A stretch of DNA of 37,713 bases from Guillardia theta CCMP2712 (taxonomy: Eukaryota > Cryptophyceae > Pyrenomonadales > Geminigeraceae), in NCBI RefSeq assembly GCF_000315625.1, contig NW_005434525.1, forward strand, positions 25,528-63,240. Reading direction: 5' to 3'. Shown one piece after another: positions 9,893 through 22,300 of this stretch; the first letter of the stretch is position 1; each line of letters starts with the position of its first letter. The notes under the pieces were generated by a model. It was not told the origin of the DNA. It made no database searches and saw only the letters and a list, made by a program, of their open reading frames with translations. Both the position numbers and the translations under genes were made by a program.

Positions 9893-11171
9893 GTTCAGCG
9901 ACTGGGAAGTGGAAAGGGAAGATTTGCAGGATTCCATCTGAAAATTGCGAAGAGGGGAGAGGAGCAGATGAGGTGAAGGCGAAGTTGGAGATCACGACTG
10001 CAAGAGAGCAGGAGAGAGCAGGAGAGTCGGAAGCTTGTGGGTAGGCAAGGTTCGGAGCTGCTTGAGGGGGGAGGACGATATAGGAGAGGGAGGGAGGGAG
10101 AGGGAAGGATGGGGGGCCGTTGAAGGAGCAAAACAAGATGCGCAGTCGTAAAGCTGCCTGCAGGATCTTCCGAAAAGGTGTCTTTTGGGTTTTTTGCGGT
10201 CATTTGAGCCTTCTTTACTGCACCTTCTTACTTGGCTCCCTTACTTTTTCTTCTAAAAATACCCTCCTCCTGTAAAGGTCCTCCCTTATGACTCGCGGAG
10301 TCGGAGCTCTTCCGTAGTTTTGACCTCTACCAGTCGCATCACTTTCTATTAGTCAACTCGAGGGCAGTACTAAATCACCCCTGTGATACACGCCGTTGAC
10401 TTTAAATTGGTACCGGAGATTCTGCTGTACTCTGTGACACGCACTGTTAACTTGTACTCTGTGACACACACTGTTAACTTTAGCACCTCCCGGGAGTCCT
10501 CCGCCCTGAGTCTCCGAGCGGATCCGGAGGCCTCCGGCCCGGGCTGATGTCATCGGATACTCCGACAACGACTCGATTCTCAGTACCTCGGCGCCGCCCG
10601 GTCCCTCCGGCGGTCGGCCCGGGCGGCCCGCCACCGTCCGGGGCCGTACGGCCCGTACGGTAGCGTAGTATGTCAGAGACGGACAGCGGGTCGGAGTCAG
10701 CCAAGTTCCCTTCATCAGGCCAGGCTGCTTCCGTAGTCGGAACCATGGCAGTACATGCAATGAAAGTTGAAAAGTTGAAAATATTAAATGTTGCCATCTT
10801 GATTTCTTTTCGAATTTTACTTCCATGACTGAATGAATGAGCACAAGACTGCAGGTGGAGGGCAGCCGGTCAATGAACAAGAGACGACGGTTGTGGTAGA
10901 GGTGCTGTGAATTAGACAGAGAGCATTCACAAGAGACGAAGTCAAGGCGAAAGTCATTTCAAAGTTTTCACCTGGACAACCTCTTCGCAGTGTGTTTAAA
11001 GATTTGCACTTTCCAGGACAGTCTTGTGGACATTTACTCAGGTTCATCAGCTTCGGACCTGGAACGGATACTCGTGCTTGCTAGTTGGAATGAATCAGAA
11101 CATGAAACAAGTGCCTTCCAACTCCACTGCGCTACGATGACGATCCGATTTGACAGGCTCTATCACTTTGC
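9893..11171. other. Gene-poor interval with short and GC-rich repeats
   Basis: No gene is supported. Near 10378-10482 three loose copies of a TCTGTGACACRCACTGTTA-type unit occur. Positions 10489-10670 are a GC-rich block described separately. The open frames at 10353-10880 and 10817-11047 (minus) read through these repeats and show no recognisable domain. Confidence 0.4.
10489..10670. repeat. GC-rich dispersed element, copy A
   Basis: A block of CCGGCCCGGG-type sequence begins CCTGAGTCTCCGAG and contains TGATGTCATC. It also has local palindromes such as GGCCGTACGGCCCGTACGG. It resembles copy B (12233-12310) in the order CTGAGNCTCNGAG, GC core, TGAYGTCATC, and shares CTGAGCCTCGGAG with copy C near 33980. 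Confidence 0.45.
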
Positions 11172-11778
11172 TCAGTCTCCCAGGTCATCGTCCTCATGCA
11201 TTCCTGCCTTCATGTACTCCATTATCCATCCCGGTTCAAGGCAGGCCCAGCCCTCGTCTACCGCCTGCTCAACGTCCCACTGCTCCATCTTACCTCTGCT
11301 CCCCTCTGACTGTCCCAGTCCCTCCCTCACAAGACCCCTGTTGTTCTCTGTGCCATGTGCTCTAGAGCTCGGTGCTGAGCTTGTCAGGTCCGGAAGGCCC
11401 TCAGTCAATCCAGCTGGAGCTCTCCGGTACAGCCCTTGCTCCCTGGCTCTGTGCGAAGGCCATCGCGAAATGCCGAGCTTCCTGCAGGCAGCCTTTAGGC
11501 TGGTGGTTGAGACCCCCTGGGTAAAGACGGGAGTCAGAGTCGTACAGGATGGAGACGTTGCTCGAGCACCAGACGGCTTGCGGCATCCTTCATCGAGAGA
11601 CGGAAGAGAGGCTCGAGGACCGCCGTTGAGATCTTGACCTCAGGGAGAGCAGTCGATGGAACAGAGCTCGGGCCTCGAGGGCGGGGCGAGATGGTGACAT
11701 GAGGCATGATGGGTCTGCCTTGCTGGACTATGTAGTTAACGGCTGTGTCGGATTTTGGTGCCGTGATATGATTTCTAC
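11172..11778 (-). CDS. RWP-RK domain transcription factor (N-terminus unresolved)
   Basis: RWP-RK proteins are plant and protist DNA-binding regulators, often of nitrogen or sexual-cycle genes. On the minus strand the exon ending at 11570 reads VLEPLFRLSMKDAASRL. A 53-nt GT..AG intron (11569-11517) follows in phase 0. The next exon (11516-11172) continues GVSTTSLKAACRKLGISRW, then PSHRAR. Joined, this fits the family pattern: hydrophobic helix, EAA-type RL, GVSxTxLKxxCRxxGIxRWP. The usual RWPxRK ending is RWPSHR here, a small departure. The tail ends WIMEYMKAGMHEDDDLGD before a stop at 11172-11174. Upstream, a likely acceptor near 11779 follows a pyrimidine-rich intron, and no ATG is seen in the first exon, so the start lies further upstream. 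I infer a nuclear regulator; its targets are unknown. Confidence 0.75.
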
Positions 11779-12196
11779 CTGAGGTCAAACGTAAGGGTCA
11801 GCGTTCTGCCTTGCGCGCTCTCTCAGGGAGCAAGGAGAGGGAGGAGGAGGAGGGGAGGGGGAGGAAGGTAATAGAGAAAGGTGTTAAGTGATTGAGAAAG
11901 CGAGGGAGAAGCAGGGAGCGAGGCAAGGAGAGGGAGGAGAGGGAGGAAGGAAGAAGGGACGGAGAAAGGGGAGGGAGAGGAGGGAGAGGGAGGGAGAGGA
12001 GGAGGGAGAGGAAGGGAGAGGAAGGGGGAGGAAGGGAGAGGAGAAGGGGGGGTTCGGACAGTGAGGAGTCATGGGGCGGTATTTTGATACTAGGGGTAGT
12101 TTGAACTGATTCGGAGGGGTAGGGGTGGTACCGAAGTTTTAGCCGGTCAACTTTACCAAGTTAGTGGCCCTTTTTGGCAAGACATGAGAAAAAAGA
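11779..12196. other. Purine-rich tract, probable intron or leader of the RWP-RK gene
   Basis: Positions 11822-12057 are almost pure GGGA/GGA on the plus strand, that is, a polypyrimidine tract on the coding strand of the RWP-RK gene just upstream of the acceptor near 11779. Positions 12086-12125 contain GGGGTAG-type motifs (ACTAGGGGTAG, GGGGTAGGGGTGG). Confidence 0.45.
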
Positions 12197-12198
12197 AA

Positions 12199-12231
12199 GT
12201 CACGTGATCAGGCTTAAGGCTGGCACGTGAC
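12199..12231. promoter_or_regulatory. Inverted pair of CACGTG (G-box/E-box) sites
   Basis: CACGTG occurs at 12201-12206 and 12224-12229, within an imperfect inverted repeat whose outer arms are GTCACGTG and CACGTGAC. It lies about 420 bp upstream of the resolved part of the minus-strand RWP-RK gene. CACGTG is a standard bHLH/bZIP target. A promoter role is inferred from position and symmetry. Confidence 0.4.
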
Positions 12232-12232
12232 T

Positions 12233-12310
12233 GCATCCCCCCGGCCCTGGGCCACTGAGACTCGGAGGCCCGCCCCGGGCCCGGCGGGCCTGCACTGAAT
12301 GACGTCATCT
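12233..12310. repeat. GC-rich dispersed element, copy B
   Basis: Contains ACTGAGACTCGGAG, a GGCCCGCCCCGGGCCCGGC core and the palindrome TGACGTCA. The same order of parts is seen in copy A (10489-10670). It directly follows the paired CACGTG sites. Confidence 0.45.
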
Positions 12311-12774
12311 CAAGTTGGAGCTTCTTCAGTCAGTGATGTTCAACGAGCGACACGAGCCAATGATGACGAGTCAGTACACGCTCATGGGGCCGATGCGTGC
12401 ATGCTGGCACTGCGACACGAGTCTATTCTCAGAGTCTGGTAGGATGAGAGTTGACGTGAGTCATGTTGTCAGTCAGATGGAGAGGCCAAGGTACACGACA
12501 AGGTCGGACGAGCCCCTCATCATCCGTGCTCACGCCACGTGAACGCGGTGTCAGGAGCGCCCTGTCTAGGGGCGGGTCGTCGGCTTTTACCGAGCAAGTC
12601 TGGACAGTCCCATGATGTGACACCATCGTACTTCTATTTGACTTGACATCTAACTGATCACTCCGCTGTCAAACCAGTCGAAGAGTCTGCTGCAGGGATG
12701 ATCGAGAGCCGCGTCTAGTACATCAAGGAGCAGGAGCTGGAGCTGGAGCTGGAGCTGGAGCTAGAGCTGGAAGG

Positions 12775-12814
<40 letters not shown>

Positions 12815-13369
12815 AAGCTGGAGCTGGAGCTGGAGCTGGAGCTGGAGCTGGAGCTGGAGCTGGAGCTGGAGCTGGAGCTGGAGCTGGAGCCCTATGGAGA
12901 GAACAGCAGAGAAGAAGAGAGAAGAGAAGAGAAGCTAAAAGAGATGAAATTGAGAAGCAAGACTATGGATGAAGGACAGATCAGATCAGATCAGATCAGA
13001 CCAGACCAGACCAGATCAGATCAGATAAGAAATTAATCAAAGGTAAATGATCTGAAGTCAAAAACAGGACAAGGAAAGAAAAGACAAGTGAAGAGGAGAG
13101 AAGTGAAAATATGAGAAGTGAAAATATGAGAAGGTAAGCATGTTCACTTCCTCCCTTATCAAATTCCCAAGTTTCTGCACTTTCACCATTCCGGGCACAA
13201 GCATACAGAGCAAGAACAGTATTGAGGCAAATCAAACTTGAGATTTCTTGTAACGTCAAGTGAACGAGGTGTTGAGGTAGATTGGATGTTCATTGCAACG
13301 TGAAATAAGCTGATCCCTCATAGGTCTACTGGCGCGGTGATTGGTACATCTACTCGAGCGGCTGACTGC
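12311..13369. other. Gene-free interval with simple repeats
   Basis: Holds a (GAGCTG)n/(GAGCAG)n tract at 12728-12892 and a (GATCA)n/(GACCA)n pentamer tract at 12969-13027. The stretch 13262-13316 is similar to 23844-23907, downstream of a second C-terminal fragment. No convincing coding sequence. Confidence 0.5.
12728..12892 (+). repeat. (GAGCTG)n-(GAGCAG)n-(GAGCTG)n tract
   Basis: About 165 bp of the same two hexamers as at 9713-9892, but in a different order: GAGCTG, then GAGCAG, then a long GAGCTG run. The shared pair of units suggests a common origin of the two tracts. Confidence 0.9.
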
Positions 13370-16300
13370 TTCACAACCTGGTAAGCATGCTGGAAAAAAA
13401 GGATTTTTCTCACCTTGCGCCTGCCTCCCGTTCCTCCTGGATCTCGTGCACGTCTTTGTTTACAAAAAACAACTTCTCCGCTTCAGCCGGAGCAGAGCTG
13501 GACGGGTCGAGGGTGCAAAGAGAGGAGGACATGCAGATTCCCGTCATGCTTGCCGGGGAGGTGGGAGTGAGGGGAGTTTGAGAGGACAACTTGCGTCTCG
13601 AGAGCTTCCTCTGAGATGTCGGGCCGTCAACTTCTGCGATCTTCGACGGGTAGAGCATGTAGTTCTGAGCTCCCTGGTTGATCCTTCCTGCTCCTCTCCT
13701 CGCCTCCTGTGCGAAAGCCGTCAGCAGGAAGCGCGAGCGAGCGAGAAACACGCGAAGAGACCATCTGCGAGAGACATCGGCGCAAGCCCGTCTTTGTGAC
13801 GAAGAAGCGCCAAGAGCGGTCGATGACATCCTCCTGCGCTATCCAGAGGATAACCGGAAGGAACAAGACGGAGATGTTGGAGGCGATGATGATGATGGTC
13901 AAGGTCGTCTGCTCCGTCTCGCCCGTCACCACCTCTTCCAACCTGTACTGCAAGCTGTCGAGCAAGACACGTGTCAAGGTGAAAACTATGACTCGTCACA
14001 GGTACCTCTGCAAGTCAAGCATCAGCCCATCTGTCATGACACGTCAGACCGTCATCGCGACAACGAGGGAGCTCACAGAAAAGCGTCAGCGTCTGCGTGA
14101 AGAGCGCGAGCTGATACAAGGTGTTGAGCCGCCTGTTGACGAAGGGACGAAAGTAGATGGCGAGGAGGAGAGAAGTGAAGGCCACAGCGCAGCCAGCTGC
14201 GGTCTGCTGAGGCGAGTCGGGGAAGATGAAGTTGACGATGCCCATCATCAAGAACCTGCCGCATGACAAGGTGAGAAAGAAGGACCGCAGGCGACGGGCA
14301 GCGACTCTCACTTTCGCAGCATGTCGACGATCTCAAAGAACCAGAAGTCCACCTTGACACGTTTATCTTACGACAGCAGCAGCACAAGCTCACCTTATAC
14401 GCCTGGAAGATGAAGCCAGCTTGATGCACCGCTATCTTCTCGATGTTGATCAGATCGTCCTCGTCCTCGAACGCTTCTTCTTCTGACGACGTCACTTGCA
14501 TCGCCTTGATCTTCACTCGGCTCCTTCGCTCCAGCAGCTCGTCTTGGGTCATCCACCGGCATGGCGGGACCGCGATCTTTCCCTGGTGCTGCAGCTGTCG
14601 TCCGAGGAGAAGCACGGCCTCCTTGAGGCGGATCTCCTGCAGGCGGATGACTAGCTCTTCCAGCGCCATGGGGAATCGCGACAGCGCCTTCCTCTGCTCG
14701 AAGTAGCTGCGAGCTGCTTGTAGCAGCACCTCGTGCCGCTTCTCCTCCCGTGCCCTGACGATGCTCGACCATCGTCCCTCCTGGTCGATCCAGGCAAAGA
14801 GCCGAGCCGGGCCGGCAGGATAGGCTCTGTTCCACCCAGGGAGGAGGAGCCAGTCGAAGACGCGTCTGGTGTGGTTGGAGAAGCCTCGCTTCATGAAGTA
14901 GCGCAGCCAGCTCTGCCGCGTGAAGCCTTCCTGCAGCTCTCCTGTGTCTATGATGCCCTCCCCGTCTTCGCTGGACTGGAAGATTTGACTTCCTTCTCCT
15001 CCCCGACCAAGCACCTTCACCTGCACCTGCTCAGGGTCGATGTGTTCTTCTTCCTCTGACAGCATGTCGTCCTGCTCCTCCTTCCCGCCTTCCTGTCTCT
15101 CCTTGTCGAGCTTCTCGCAGATGCTCCTCACCCAGATCGCCTCCTGGATGCGCAGGTAGCGAGCGACCAGGTCGAGGTCTTTCTCCGCGATCGTCACGTT
15201 TTGCTTGCCCTCCTGCACGAGCTTCTTCAGGTCCCGCGAGAACAACCGCTTAATGAAGCTCGAGGACTCGCGCTGGAGATTCTGCTGGGAGGCCGGGAGG
15301 AAGCAGCAGTACTGCTCCATCTCATCGTCATCCTCAAACCCTAGATCTTTGCGGGCGGTCGCGTGAGCAAGCGAGTGATCGTCGACCTGCTTCTTCCACC
15401 TGCCCACCACCTCCTGACCCTGGAGGAGAAAGTCTCGCGCCTCGTCGAAGAGCAGGTTGTTGATGAACAAGATACACTTGTGTAAGTCTTCCCCCTCGTG
15501 CCCGGGAGGCAGCGAGTCGCTGAACAGATGAGCAGGGCAATTGTTGATCCACCGCATCGCGCTCTTGCACCAGGTGATTCTGTTCTCCAGCAGCTGCTGC
15601 ATGCTCGTCATGCTGATCTCCTGCGACCGCAACTTCCCCAGCTGCTCTTCCACCTCCACCTTCCACCTCCTCAAACTCGAGAGCGTTCTTCTCTTCACTG
15701 TCTCCTGCGACTGATCCAAGTTTTCCATCTCGTTCCCACCCTTCTCCTGCTTTGACGGGCGAAGCCATTTCTGCCGCAAGGCAGTCAAGACATGCAGAAG
15801 ATTGAAAGCATGCGATACCAGTCGGAGGAACTGATGATCGTCGGTCTCCGTGATGGTGTCGTGCCACCATCTGTTCCACCCGATCACACAGAAGAAGGCA
15901 GGAGGAGGAGGAGGAGGAGGAGGAGAGGAGCAGAGAGAGAGAAAACGGGAGGAACAGGAGCAGGAGGAAGGCAGGAAATGGAGGGAGTGGGGAGGAGAAA
16001 GAGCGAGAAAGAGCGAGAGAGAGAAAGCGAGAGTGAGAGAGAGAGAGAAAGCGAGAGAGAGAGAGAGAGAGGGAGAGAGTTGAAAGAAGGGAGGGATGGA
16101 AGAAAGAGCTTCACATACTCGAACTGCAAGACGGACTCGAGCTCGGAGGGCGTGAGGTTGTCGGAGATGAGGAGGCGGTTGCGGTGGCTGCTGTGCTCGT
16201 GGAGGAGGTGGGCGATCTTCCGGACCACCGGCTGCCTCTCCTTGTCTCGCTCAGCTCGGGTCTTGTACTCCTTGAGCACCTCGATGAAGAGCAGGTTCTC

Positions 16301-19300
16301 CTTCTTCACCCGAGCCAGCCTCGGGACCTCATGCCGCCAGAGCATCCAGAGGAAGAAGACTGGTATCCCCACGGGGTAGGCCAGGAAGATGACCACCACC
16401 TTCCAGAAGATGGGCTTCGAGGCGTCGGAGACGGGGCAGGCCTCGGAGAAGTCGATGAGGAGGTACTTGTTGGACCCGACGGTCTTGCAGATGAAGCCCG
16501 AGGAAGCGAAGATGGCGAGGAGAGGATAGATCAAGAAGCACCTGAGCACACAGACGTCAGGAGAAGCAGAGCACAAGGTGATGAGCTACCAGAAGAGAAA
16601 CCAAAACCAGACTCTCTCCTGCACATGCGCGTTGTACTCGTTGACCTGTGCGACTTGCTCCATGACTTGCTCCGGCTTCATGTCCTCACCCTTGGCAAGC
16701 AGATCTACACGATTCTTGGTGTCTTCCTCGTCCTCCTGGTCGGACCAGGGGCAGAGTCTCCCTAGGTTGAAGCGGAAGATGCACCAGGGGCGGAGGGAGT
16801 CTCTGAGCACGTTGGCGGGGCTTGTCTTCCTGAGGAACGGCAGGGGAAGGAGCATGAACACCCCGACCACCACAGGCCCGATGCCGTAGAGGTCGAGTCT
16901 CTGGCTGAACGTCATCCCCGACAGCAGACAGTGCATGCCTGTGAAGGCGAACAAGTCGAACCTGCTCAGTCTCGTCAGCTCCCCCTGCTGCCATCGCCTC
17001 CTCCTCCCAGCTCTCTTCCAGGCCTTCACCACCCCCACCCCCTCCGTCACTCACTTGAAAGCCGCTGCGATCTTGAAGAGGTTCTGAACTTCTAGAGGCC
17101 AAGGGACGTTGTAGGAGTTTGTGAAGGAGGAAGTGACCTGAAGAAAGCTGATCACCAGCCTCAGGTACTCCCAGGCTCTCTTGAGGTAGTAGACGATCCT
17201 CGTCCACGTCGTCACGTCGTTAGTCGCTCGCTTCTCCGGCTTCGACAAGCCGAGCAGCGGGCGGAGGATCAACACGTACCACAGGACGAGCATCACGAGC
17301 ACGAACAGAGCTTGTCCTCCGGTCTTGAAGCTCTCAACCTTGCCGTTGCAGGGCTTGCACTCAGCTCCTGCCATGACAGTGAGACTTGGAGAGAGAAGAA
17401 GCCTCAGTCGTCCAGCACTCACCGTAAGCCGTCCCTGCCATGAAGTAACCTTCATCGCAGAGAGCACAGAGCACTCCTTTGCGACCAACGGTACAGTTGT
17501 TCCCTTGCTCGCATGCGTCAGGTGGGCAGCGGTAGATGGGAATCTTGAGGCTGCTCGAGTCGTTCTTGGCCTCCGCTCGCCTACTCGAGGACGAGTCGAT
17601 CAGCGTCCAGTATCCTTGCTTCGCGATGTACTGGCTGCCTCCCGGGCAGTCGACCTTATCCAGTTCACACGGAATACACTTCAAGAGGACAGCAGACGGC
17701 GAACTGACGCTCTGGATCTGTTCCTTGTAGCTCGCAGGGACCGGGCTGTAGTAGGAGGTAGGACACTCGCTGCAGTCGTCCAGCTGAGGGTTCATCTGGT
17801 TGCGGATCAAGATGTATCCAGCTGGGCACGACTGAATGCGGAGGATGCCTTCTTCCCAGCCCCACGCCGAGCCAGCTACCCTAGGGTTGAGGGTCGACCC
17901 GTCGCAATTCCCGCCGATAGGGCACTCCTTACAGTCTGCAGCAGGCGGGGAGTAGTACTGCGAGCCAGGCTGACAGATCTGACAAGTGTTGGTCTCGCAG
18001 TTGAGCTTGTATCCCTCCGCACACTGGAACTTGCATGCGTCCTGGCTCCCTCCGTTGGTCGTGAAGACGCTGTTGTTAGGTTTGTTCATGCACGGCTTGC
18101 ATTGCGTGTCGACTCGCGATGCTGACGGGCAGTCAGGCTTGTAAGCTCCGATCGGACAGCTTGCGGCCCCCAAGCACGGGAGGCAAGCCGAGTTCCCTAT
18201 GCTGTCCTTGTACGTCCCGATGTCGCAAGCCGTGCAGCTTGATCCTGACTTGGTGTATCCTTCCCCGCAGAGACACTCCGACGCGCTCATCGCGCCTGCT
18301 ACAGAAGTCGTACCGACAGGACAAGCAGTGCAAGCCCCTTGCGTGGACTCAGAGTATTTCCCAGCTGGACACGTCACGCACTCGTTCATCGTCGAGTCTG
18401 AGTAGGTCCCAGCTGCACACGCTTGACAGGCCTCGGTGATGCTCGTCGCGCCATACCCGCTGTTGCACACGCACCCTGACTGCGAGCTCCCTGCCACGCT
18501 GTAGGAGTTGGCCCGACAAGTCAAGCATGCGGTCGCTCCTACTGAAGAGTACTTGCCAGACACGCAGAAGAAACAGGGATAGTTGTCTGTGAAGTCTTTG
18601 TACTTGCCCGCAGCGCATTGGGAGCAGCCCAATGTCGAAGAGGCGTTGGGTGCATATCCTGCCGCACACTGACAGTCGCTCGCTTGCGTGCTTCCTGTCC
18701 CGTACGTAGACTTGCCGACAGGACAGGACGTGCAGGCCTGACTGCCTAGGCTGCTCTTGTACTGTCCTACTGAGCAATCGCTGCAGGGTCCTCCGTTCTG
18801 ACCTGTGAAGCCTGCGTTGCACAGGCAAGCCTCGATGTTGGAAGATCCTGGCGAGGAGGTGTATGAGTTAGCTGGACAGGAGTAGCAGGTGCTCGATCCT
18901 ATCAGAGGTTGGGAGCTATACTTGCCCAGCCCACATGTCTTGCACGTTGTGCTTCCGGACACGTCAGAGTAGTTCCCAGCCGCACATGCACTGCAAGACT
19001 TGCTGTTGATGGTAGCTGTGAAGAAGCCGGGTTCGCAAGTGTAGCAGGAGCCTGAGCTTATTCCCCCGCAGCCGTACCTCACCTGACCAGCTGGACATTG
19101 AACGCAGGAGAAACATTCCACCGGGCAGTCTAAATTTCCGTACTTTCCTTCCTCACAGGTATATGAGCAATCGCTGGGAACACAAACAGCATCGGAAAAC
19201 TCGGAACAGTTCCTAACGAGTTTCTTGCCATCACATGACGTGCAGGTCAGACAGTTGGAGGTGGTGCTGGGCTGGTAATACTGGTTGGAACTACACACAT

Positions 19301-22300
19301 CAACACAAGCTGCATCTGCGGTACACTGCTGAGCTCCCCGACCATACTCACAGATCCTACAGTCTGTACAAACTTTCGAGCCCTTGGAGCTGTACTTCCC
19401 TAGAGCACATTTATTGCAGACCAGCCCTGACGACGACCGGATCTCATAGTAGTTTGAGGTGCACAAGCAGCTGTCAAGCGATACTGATCCCGTCTGGTCA
19501 GTCAGTGAGTTTGAAGGACAGGCCTGGCAAGCACATGATGAGGAGGAACAATGTTGGTTGTACGTGCCTACAGGGCACAACGAGCATCCTCCTCCTGCAC
19601 CAGTCGTGCCATACCCGGCTTGACACACACAGGAAGCAACGGAAACGCTCGCTAATGCAGAAGTTTTGTTGGCTTCACACGTAATGCAAGCGCTCGATCC
19701 CAGCTCGCTCTTGTATTGGCCAGCAGCACAAGCAGCACACTGACCCGATGACATGTTGAGCGTGTATCCCTTGTCGCAAACACAGTCTGAAAGTGAGGTG
19801 GACGCGATAGAAAGCGAGGTCATGTACGCCGGGCAAGAGCTGCAGGGAGAGGATCCTGATACAGACTTGTAGAAACCGATCGCGCATGCAGTACACCCGG
19901 AGCTCTGCAGCTCATACCCTCGATTGCATGTGCAGTTGCTCACCGACCAGCTGCCAGCAGGTGACGAGCTGTAAGCAGGACAGCCGATGCACGCAGACCT
20001 TGTTGAGTCAGAGTATTTCCCAGCTGGACACGTCACGCACTCGTTCATCGTCGAGTCTGAGTAGGTCCCAGCTGCACACGCTTGACAGGCCTCGGTGATG
20101 CTCGTCGCGCCATACCCGCTGTTGCACACGCACCCTGACTGCGAGCTCCCTTCCTCCCTGTAGGAGTTGGCCCGACAAGTCAAGCATGCAGTCGCTCCTA
20201 CTAACGAGTACTTGCCAGACACGCAGGAGGTACAGGGATAGTTGTCTGTGAAGTCTTTGTACTTGCCCGCAGCGCATTGGGAGCAGCCCAATGTCGAAGA
20301 GGCGTTGGGTGCATATCCTGCCGCACACAGACAGCTGCTCGCTTGCGTGCTTCCTGTCCCGTACGTAGACTTGCCGACAGGACAGGACGTGCAGGCCTGA
20401 CTGCCTAGGCTGCTCTTGTACGTACCAGAGCTACACGCAACACATGTTGTTCCTGATGCTGTATATCCAACATTGCAGGTACAGTTGCTCACCGACCAGC
20501 TGCCAGCAGGTGACCACGCGTACTCAGGGCAGGTTTGACATTTCCCTGTAGATGCGGCATACGTTCCTGCTGAGCAACTGACACACTGTGAAGTAGACGG
20601 ATCCGTTATGGTTCCAGCCGGACACGTCACGCAGTCTTCGTAAATGCTCGTCGCGCCATACCCGCTGTTGCACACGCACCCTGACTGCGAGCTCTCTGCC
20701 ACGCTGTAGGAGTTGGCCCGACAAGTCAAGCATGCAGTCGCTCCTACTGAAGAGTACTTGCCAGCCACGCAGGAGATACAGGGATAGTTTGCTGTGAAGT
20801 CTTTGTACTTGCCCGCAGCACATACTGTGCAGTCTGACGTCGACGTCGAGTACCCGTACCCGGCTTCACAACCTGCTAGAAAGATCTTGTACAAGTCTTG
20901 AGTCTTAGAGCCTGTCCTGGCATCAGTCTATCCTTTTTGCAACGCCATGCTGCTCTTACCGTCAGAACCCGTGCCTCCAAAGATGTACACGTATTGATCT
21001 ATGCTCGTCATGCCATGCCCCCAGCGTGCTGCTGGGCTGCTGCCTGTAGTTGCTGTGATGCTCCATTCTCTGGTTGACGTGCTCAGCTCGTAGAGGAAGT
21101 TCTCCACCAGGTTCCCTGGAAGCCCTAGTCAAAGACGCTCCTGTCAACTTATTGCAAAGAGACTTACCTGAGGCGGGGTCTGTTCCTCCAAAGAGGTAGA
21201 TATTAGATCCCAAGGAGACCATGCTGTGCATTCGACGTCCTCGAGGAATCGATCCTGTGGTCGATAGGATGCTCCACGTCAACGAGCCCGGGTTCAGCAG
21301 ATACACGTTGGTGTCAGCCGCCATGTCTGTCAAGAAGGTCAAGACAAGGTTCCAACTGCTGCTGCTCTCACTCGTGTTGAGGCTTTCAGCTCCTCCGTAC
21401 AAATAGACGTTGCCGTTCACTGCCACCATCCCATGCCAAAAGCGTGCCGAAGGTTTCGACCCGCTCGTGCTCAGCAGAGTCCAAGCGTAGGTGGTCGTGT
21501 CGAAACTGTAGAGGTCGTTTTTCAATAGACCATCACCTGAACAACACATGCCATCACAGCTCTCTCTTGCAAGCTCCGTCGCTCACTCTTTGAGGAAGTG
21601 TATGCATGTCCGCCGTACAGGTAGATCGCGGTCCCAAGCACTGCCATGGCGTGGCCGTATCGCTTTGATGGATATGTTGTTGAGGTGGAGAGAGAGCTAT
21701 ATTGGACGTGACTCCAAGTTCCTCCCACCGTGTCAAAGATGGTCATTTGACCTGGTGAAGTTTTGATCAAAGATAGAGCTTCAAACAGCCCCGCCAAAGT
21801 CTTGGCGTCCATCAAGTCTTACCGAACAGAATGTTCACGTCGTACCCGTACGATGTCGTTTGTCCACTATATCCGCCGTGCAGATAAGTCTTTGTTCCCA
21901 CCGACACCATGGCAGGACCGTCTCTTTCATCCGCCACGAACCAGAATCCCGAAACTGATGGGACTTGCCAGGTGTTGGTAGAGGGAGTGTATATGTACGG
22001 GTTGTAGCTGCTTCCTGCGTTCATCAGGTCATCACTTTTCGATCTGATTGAAATGTCGTCATTTCACCTGCTCCCGCTCCTGACACCACATAGAGCTTGC
22101 TGACAGACGACATCCCAAAGAAAGAGCGACTCGAAGGGACTGTGTCATCCTTCCGGGTCCAAGACATACTGTTGGTGTCCAGCGTCCATCGCAAGATGTT
22201 GCTTAGCGAAGCTACAAGCACAAGCACAAGCACTCAGAGGAATATAAAGGTCATCACGAGACTTACTGCCTGTGCTGCCACCATGCACAACAAGATGAGT

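Noticed and set aside
10353-10880. 175-aa minus-strand ORF with VNSVCHRV-type repeats
   Set aside because: The repeats come from short DNA repeats and a GC-rich element; no start, splice or domain support.
10990-11637. 215-aa plus-strand ORF
   Set aside because: Antisense to the RWP-RK exons; no domain of its own.
17325-18125. 266-aa plus-strand ORF
   Set aside because: Antisense to the Cys-rich and membrane exons of the giant gene, whose splice phases and domain content are convincing.
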